A stretch of 64,000 nucleotides of DNA. Source: Dechloromonas sp. H13 (GTDB taxonomy: Bacteria > Pseudomonadota > Gammaproteobacteria > Burkholderiales > Rhodocyclaceae). The translations under genes and the position numbers were made by a program. The notes below the pieces were generated by a model. It searched no databases. It was not told where the DNA came from and worked only from the letters and a program-made list of their open reading frames with translations. Location of the stretch: contig NZ_SSXX01000001.1 in assembly GCF_009469615.1 (NCBI RefSeq), positions 62,001-126,000 of the forward strand, given 5' to 3'. Below, piece by piece: positions 61,413 through 64,000 of the stretch. Position 1 is the first letter of the stretch, and every line of letters begins with the position of its first letter.

Positions 61413-62741
61413 ATGTTGACCGCATTTTCCCTGACCACCTTCAAAAGCTACCATAACGCACGACTGCCGCTCGGGCCGCTCACCGTGCTGATCGGCGCCA
61501 ACGCTTCCGGCAAGAGCAACGCCATCGAAGGCTTGCGCCTGCTCTCCTGGTTGGCTCAAGGGCAGAAGCTTTCGTCCATCCAATATGAGGTGCAGAACTC
61601 TGAGCGCGTGCTGCGAGGTCGGGTTAATGATCTTGGCTATGCGGGTGCGGTACGTTTCGGAATTGGCTCTGAAACCAACCTGACGGACTGGAATCGGCTG
61701 GAGTTGGAAATTTCCCTTAGGGATGACGGATTGCACGTTTCCTCAGAATCTATCACCTCGCCAAGTACCGCAGTTCCGCTCTACGTACTCGACCAACCGT
61801 CGGAAGGACGTAGTTCCGATGCCGGGGTGGCTTACAACAATTTCGCTAGGGGCGGGAAGAAGCCACACATTACGTGCAGCGACCAAGGCGCAATCTTCAC
61901 GCAATTGGACAGCCCTGCGACTTTTTCCACAGAGCACAAGGAAGCCCGCCGGATCATTCCGAAAACTGTCCGGCAATACCAGGAATGGCTCTCAAACATC
62001 CTGTTTCTCGATCCGGTACCAGCGAAAATGCGGGGTTACAGTTTCCCTTCAGACCACCGCCTGATGGGTGACGGCACTAATCTTTCAAGCGTGTTGTACG
62101 CCCTTTGGGGAACGGATACTGCGGCAACTGACTCACCAATCAAGGAGCAGCGCGAAGCGATTCTTCAATTCATCCAGAGCCTACCTGAGCAAGACATCGG
62201 CACCTTAGGGTTCCTAAGGGGGCCGCGCGGCGAGGTCATGGTCGAATTGGTGGAGACCTTCGGCGGAGAGAAGCGCCGCTACGACGCGTCACTGCTCTCT
62301 GACGGCACCTTGCGCGTCCTCGCAATCGCTGCAGCGATGCTATCGGCGACTGAGGGTAGCCTTGTGGTGATCGAGGAAATCGACAACGGTGTCCATCCGA
62401 GTCGTGCACGCCACTTGCTGGAACGGATCCAGGCGATCGCCCAGCGCCGCTCCTTGCGAGTCCTGCTGTCCACCCACAACCCGGCCATGCTGGACGCCTT
62501 GCCCGACTCCGCAGTCCCCGACGTGGTGTTCTGCTACCGCGATCCGGGCAATGGCTCTAGCCGCCTCGTGCGTCTAGAGGAAGTGCCTGACTATCCGGAG
62601 CTAATTGCTCAAGGGACCCTTGGTCACCTGATGACATCCGGCACTCTGGAGCGTTTCGTCAAGCAAAACCCCGGAGGCAAGGAGCGTAAAAAGCGAGCCC
62701 TGGCATGGCTCGAGAAAATGCGTACTGGAGACACCGAATGA
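61413..62741 (+). CDS. AAA_21/RecF-like ATPase of an ATPase-PIN module
   Basis: 442-residue ABC/SMC-class ATPase without a coiled-coil arm. N-terminal LTAFSLTTFKSYHNARLPLG, Walker A VLIGANASGKSNAIEG, signature-like LLSDGTLRVLAIAA, Walker B LVVIEEIDNGVHPSR and switch VLLSTHNPAML. Such ATPases regulate a partner nuclease in several phage-defence systems (Septu, PARIS, retron-type). Here the partner, coupled by ATGA, is a PIN protein. A/T-richer codons than the core genome suggest acquisition. Confidence 0.88.
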   Translation: MLTAFSLTTFKSYHNARLPLGPLTVLIGANASGKSNAIEGLRLLSWLAQGQKLSSIQYEVQNSERVLRGRVNDLGYAGAVRFGIGSETNLTDWNRLELEISLRDDGLHVSSESITSPSTAVPLYVLDQPSEGRSSDAGVAYNNFARGGKKPHITCSDQGAIFTQLDSPATFSTEHKEARRIIPKTVRQYQEWLSNILFLDPVPAKMRGYSFPSDHRLMGDGTNLSSVLYALWGTDTAATDSPIKEQREAILQFIQSLPEQDIGTLGFLRGPRGEVMVELVETFGGEKRRYDASLLSDGTLRVLAIAAAMLSATEGSLVVIEEIDNGVHPSRARHLLERIQAIAQRRSLRVLLSTHNPAMLDALPDSAVPDVVFCYRDPGNGSSRLVRLEEVPDYPELIAQGTLGHLMTSGTLERFVKQNPGGKERKKRALAWLEKMRTGDTE

Positions 62742-63226
62742 GCGCGATTGTCCTGCTCGACACCTCCGTGTATTTGAATATCCTCGATGTTCCGGGCAAC
62801 AACCAAAACCGCGATGACATCTTTGCCGAGTTCGAAATCAGACTGAACCAAGGAGATTATTTCCTACTCCCAATGGCCGCGATATGGGAAACGGGTAATC
62901 ACATCGCTGATCTTGGAAATGGTGGACTTCGACTTCAATTTGGGCAGAAACTCGTGGAGGACGTGACTAGGGCAATCAATGGGAGTACCCCATACCGCCC
63001 CACGCATTTCCCTTCCCGCGAGGAGTTTCTCGCGTGGCTTGCCGACTTTCCGTTACATGCCCAGAAGAGCAAGACAGCGAAGAAAGCGCGTGAGGGCGTC
63101 AGCCTGAGCGATCTTTCTATGATAAAGGAGTGGGAACAGTCCAAGGACCGGCATTCAATGTCCCAAGTGCTAATTTGGTCCCTCGACGCTGACCTCGCTG
63201 GTTACGACACTGGCGATAGAACTTGA
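62738..63226 (+). CDS. PIN-domain nuclease partner of the ATPase
   Basis: 162-residue protein with acidic residues in the PIN order: IVLLDTSVYLNIL, AAIWETGNHIADL, GVSLSDLSMIKEWE and VLIWSLDADLAGYD. That fits a Mg-dependent RNase/nuclease. Its length exceeds VapC toxins by about 30 residues, with an insert around LPMAA...LRLQFGQKLVEDVTRAI. The start overlaps the ATPase stop. In such a pair the ATPase would sense a trigger and release or activate the nuclease; this is inference. Confidence 0.75.
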   Translation: MSAIVLLDTSVYLNILDVPGNNQNRDDIFAEFEIRLNQGDYFLLPMAAIWETGNHIADLGNGGLRLQFGQKLVEDVTRAINGSTPYRPTHFPSREEFLAWLADFPLHAQKSKTAKKAREGVSLSDLSMIKEWEQSKDRHSMSQVLIWSLDADLAGYDTGDRT

Positions 63227-63573
63227 GAAGGCAATAAGCGTACGCAACTTCGGTTTCGTTCGTTTCTATGAAAAACGCCTCTTCGAGGTTCTTGTCCTGC
63301 AACTGCTGGATACTGCTACTGGCATTCAAGAGCTTCGAGTTAAAGGGCCACTTTGGCCGATTACACACGTAGGCTGTCAGGCAAATTTGAGAACTCAGCG
63401 TCCATTCAAAAGGCTGGCCTTACGGCCGGACGAGCGCCCGCTTCTGCCCGACCCCCGCCCCTTGAGTTTCCCCCAGCGCCGCCTATAGTAAGAAAAGTCG
63501 CGCGCAGCATGACCGATGCATCATCACCGGCGCCGCCGGCAGTATGGCCCGCCCATCACGAGAGGAGGATGTC
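63227..63573. other. Spacer before the patatin gene
   Basis: 347 bases without a gene. TATAGT at 63484-63489 lies about 85 bases before the patatin-like gene and may be its -10. No repeat or hairpin was found. Confidence 0.4.
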
Positions 63574-64000
63574 ATGACCATCAACGTCGGCAATTCGGAA
63601 AAGCGTATCGGGATGGCGCTTTCGGGCGGCGGTTTTCGCGCCGCGGCGTTCCATCTCGGCGCCTTCCGCAAGCTGCATCAGTTCGGCCTGTTGTGGAAGC
63701 TCGACCTGCTGACCTGCGTCAGCGGCGGCAGCATCGCCGGGGCTTTCCTGGCCTGCCACTGGGGCGAGGACGACGCGCTCGACAAGCTGGAAAAATACCT
63801 GCGCACCAGTTCGATCGCGGTCTCGTCGGTCATCGGCGGCGTTCTCGATCCCTTCCACAGCCGTCTCGACAAGTTGGCCGCCACCTACGAGCGCGACCTC
63901 TACGGCCAGCGCACGCTCGGTTCGCTGCAGAACGGGCCGCGCCTGTATCTCAATTCGACCAACCTGGCGACCGGCAACATGTTCTTCTTCGTCACCGGCG
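63574..64000 (+). CDS. Patatin-like phospholipase (truncated by window end)
   Basis: The first 142 codons of a patatin-type serine lipase. Oxyanion motif ALSGGGFRAAAFHLGAFRKL and nucleophile elbow TCVSGGSIAG are clear; the catalytic aspartate lies beyond the right edge. A strong GAGGAGG precedes ATG 63574. Bacterial patatins act in membrane-lipid turnover, virulence or, as CapV, in defence; the neighbouring ATPase-PIN operon makes the last possible but no cyclase gene is visible. Confidence 0.85.
   Translation, partial: MTINVGNSEKRIGMALSGGGFRAAAFHLGAFRKLHQFGLLWKLDLLTCVSGGSIAGAFLACHWGEDDALDKLEKYLRTSSIAVSSVIGGVLDPFHSRLDKLAATYERDLYGQRTLGSLQNGPRLYLNSTNLATGNMFFFVTG

Noticed and set aside
63117..63368. 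Minus-strand frame between the PIN nuclease and patatin genes
   Set aside because: No ribosome site, overlaps the PIN gene end and has no coherent domain.
1..64000. tRNA or rRNA genes
   Set aside because: I saw no stretch with the conserved T-loop GGTTCGAATCC-type sequence in a cloverleaf context and no rRNA signature; a tRNAscan or Rfam search could still find one I missed.

Overview
The window is a GC-rich (roughly two-thirds G+C by eye), gene-dense stretch of chromosome. It suggests a betaproteobacterium of the Rhodocyclales, in the Dechloromonas/Azonexus/Azospira neighbourhood. The evidence is the bioA-bioF-bioH-bioC-bioD order, DUF2863 upstream of bioA, yciB-yciI-bolA-parvulin, the cysB/TSUP/sulfite reductase/DUF934/cysH cluster, rlmF next to psd, and a NosD-like protein. 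The genus is an inference. I saw no rRNA, tRNA, CRISPR array or intact prophage.

Layout. 1-12 kb: a partial nitronate monooxygenase, a small monooxygenase, an AAA ATPase, rlmF, psd, a secreted beta-helix protein, a decayed MBL hydrolase, DUF1059, the ergothioneine pair egtB-egtD and a secreted kelch protein. 12-18 kb: acnB, a fused ABC exporter, a FemAB/GNAT-like protein and a candidate CU-rich small RNA. 18-29 kb: a MoxR/VWA pair, the dusC-trmB-ykgJ operon, a YheS-type ABC-F protein, a PIN protein and yaaA-eutB-eutC. 29-38 kb: DUF2863 and the biotin genes, split by a toxin-antitoxin-like cassette, then yciB, yciI, bolA and a periplasmic parvulin. 38-49 kb: a short KdpD-like kinase, KdpE and Kup (no kdpFABC), a solute-binding protein, NosD-like, then cysB and the assimilatory sulfate genes. 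49.5-52.1 kb: a mosaic of duplicated scraps, a frameshifted REP-associated transposase and effector/immunity-like remnants. 52-61 kb: an MltF-like transglycosylase, a TonB with eight 30-residue repeats, argC, a cNMP-AckA-PduL fusion and a second transglycosylase. 61-64 kb: an ATPase-PIN operon of defence type and the start of a patatin-like lipase.

How the genes work together. bioA/F/H/C/D form an almost complete biotin route in overlapping genes. CysB, the TSUP permease, sulfite reductase, DUF934 and APS reductase form the sulfate-to-sulfide arm. The kinase, regulator and Kup look like a self-contained potassium-uptake unit. The acetate kinase/PduL fusion could interconvert acetate and acetyl-CoA in one polypeptide, with a sensory domain at its N terminus.

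The most unusual signal is not a gene. A bipartite motif, core (C/T)TGCGGTCGAC, then exactly 15 bases, then a 5-6 base A/T tract, often with a second A/T patch between, occurs about 19 times on both strands, inside and between genes. Its design resembles the Pasteurellaceae DNA uptake signal (GCGGT core plus A/T tracts about one helical turn apart). I propose it as a candidate uptake signal or chromosome-wide protein-binding site.
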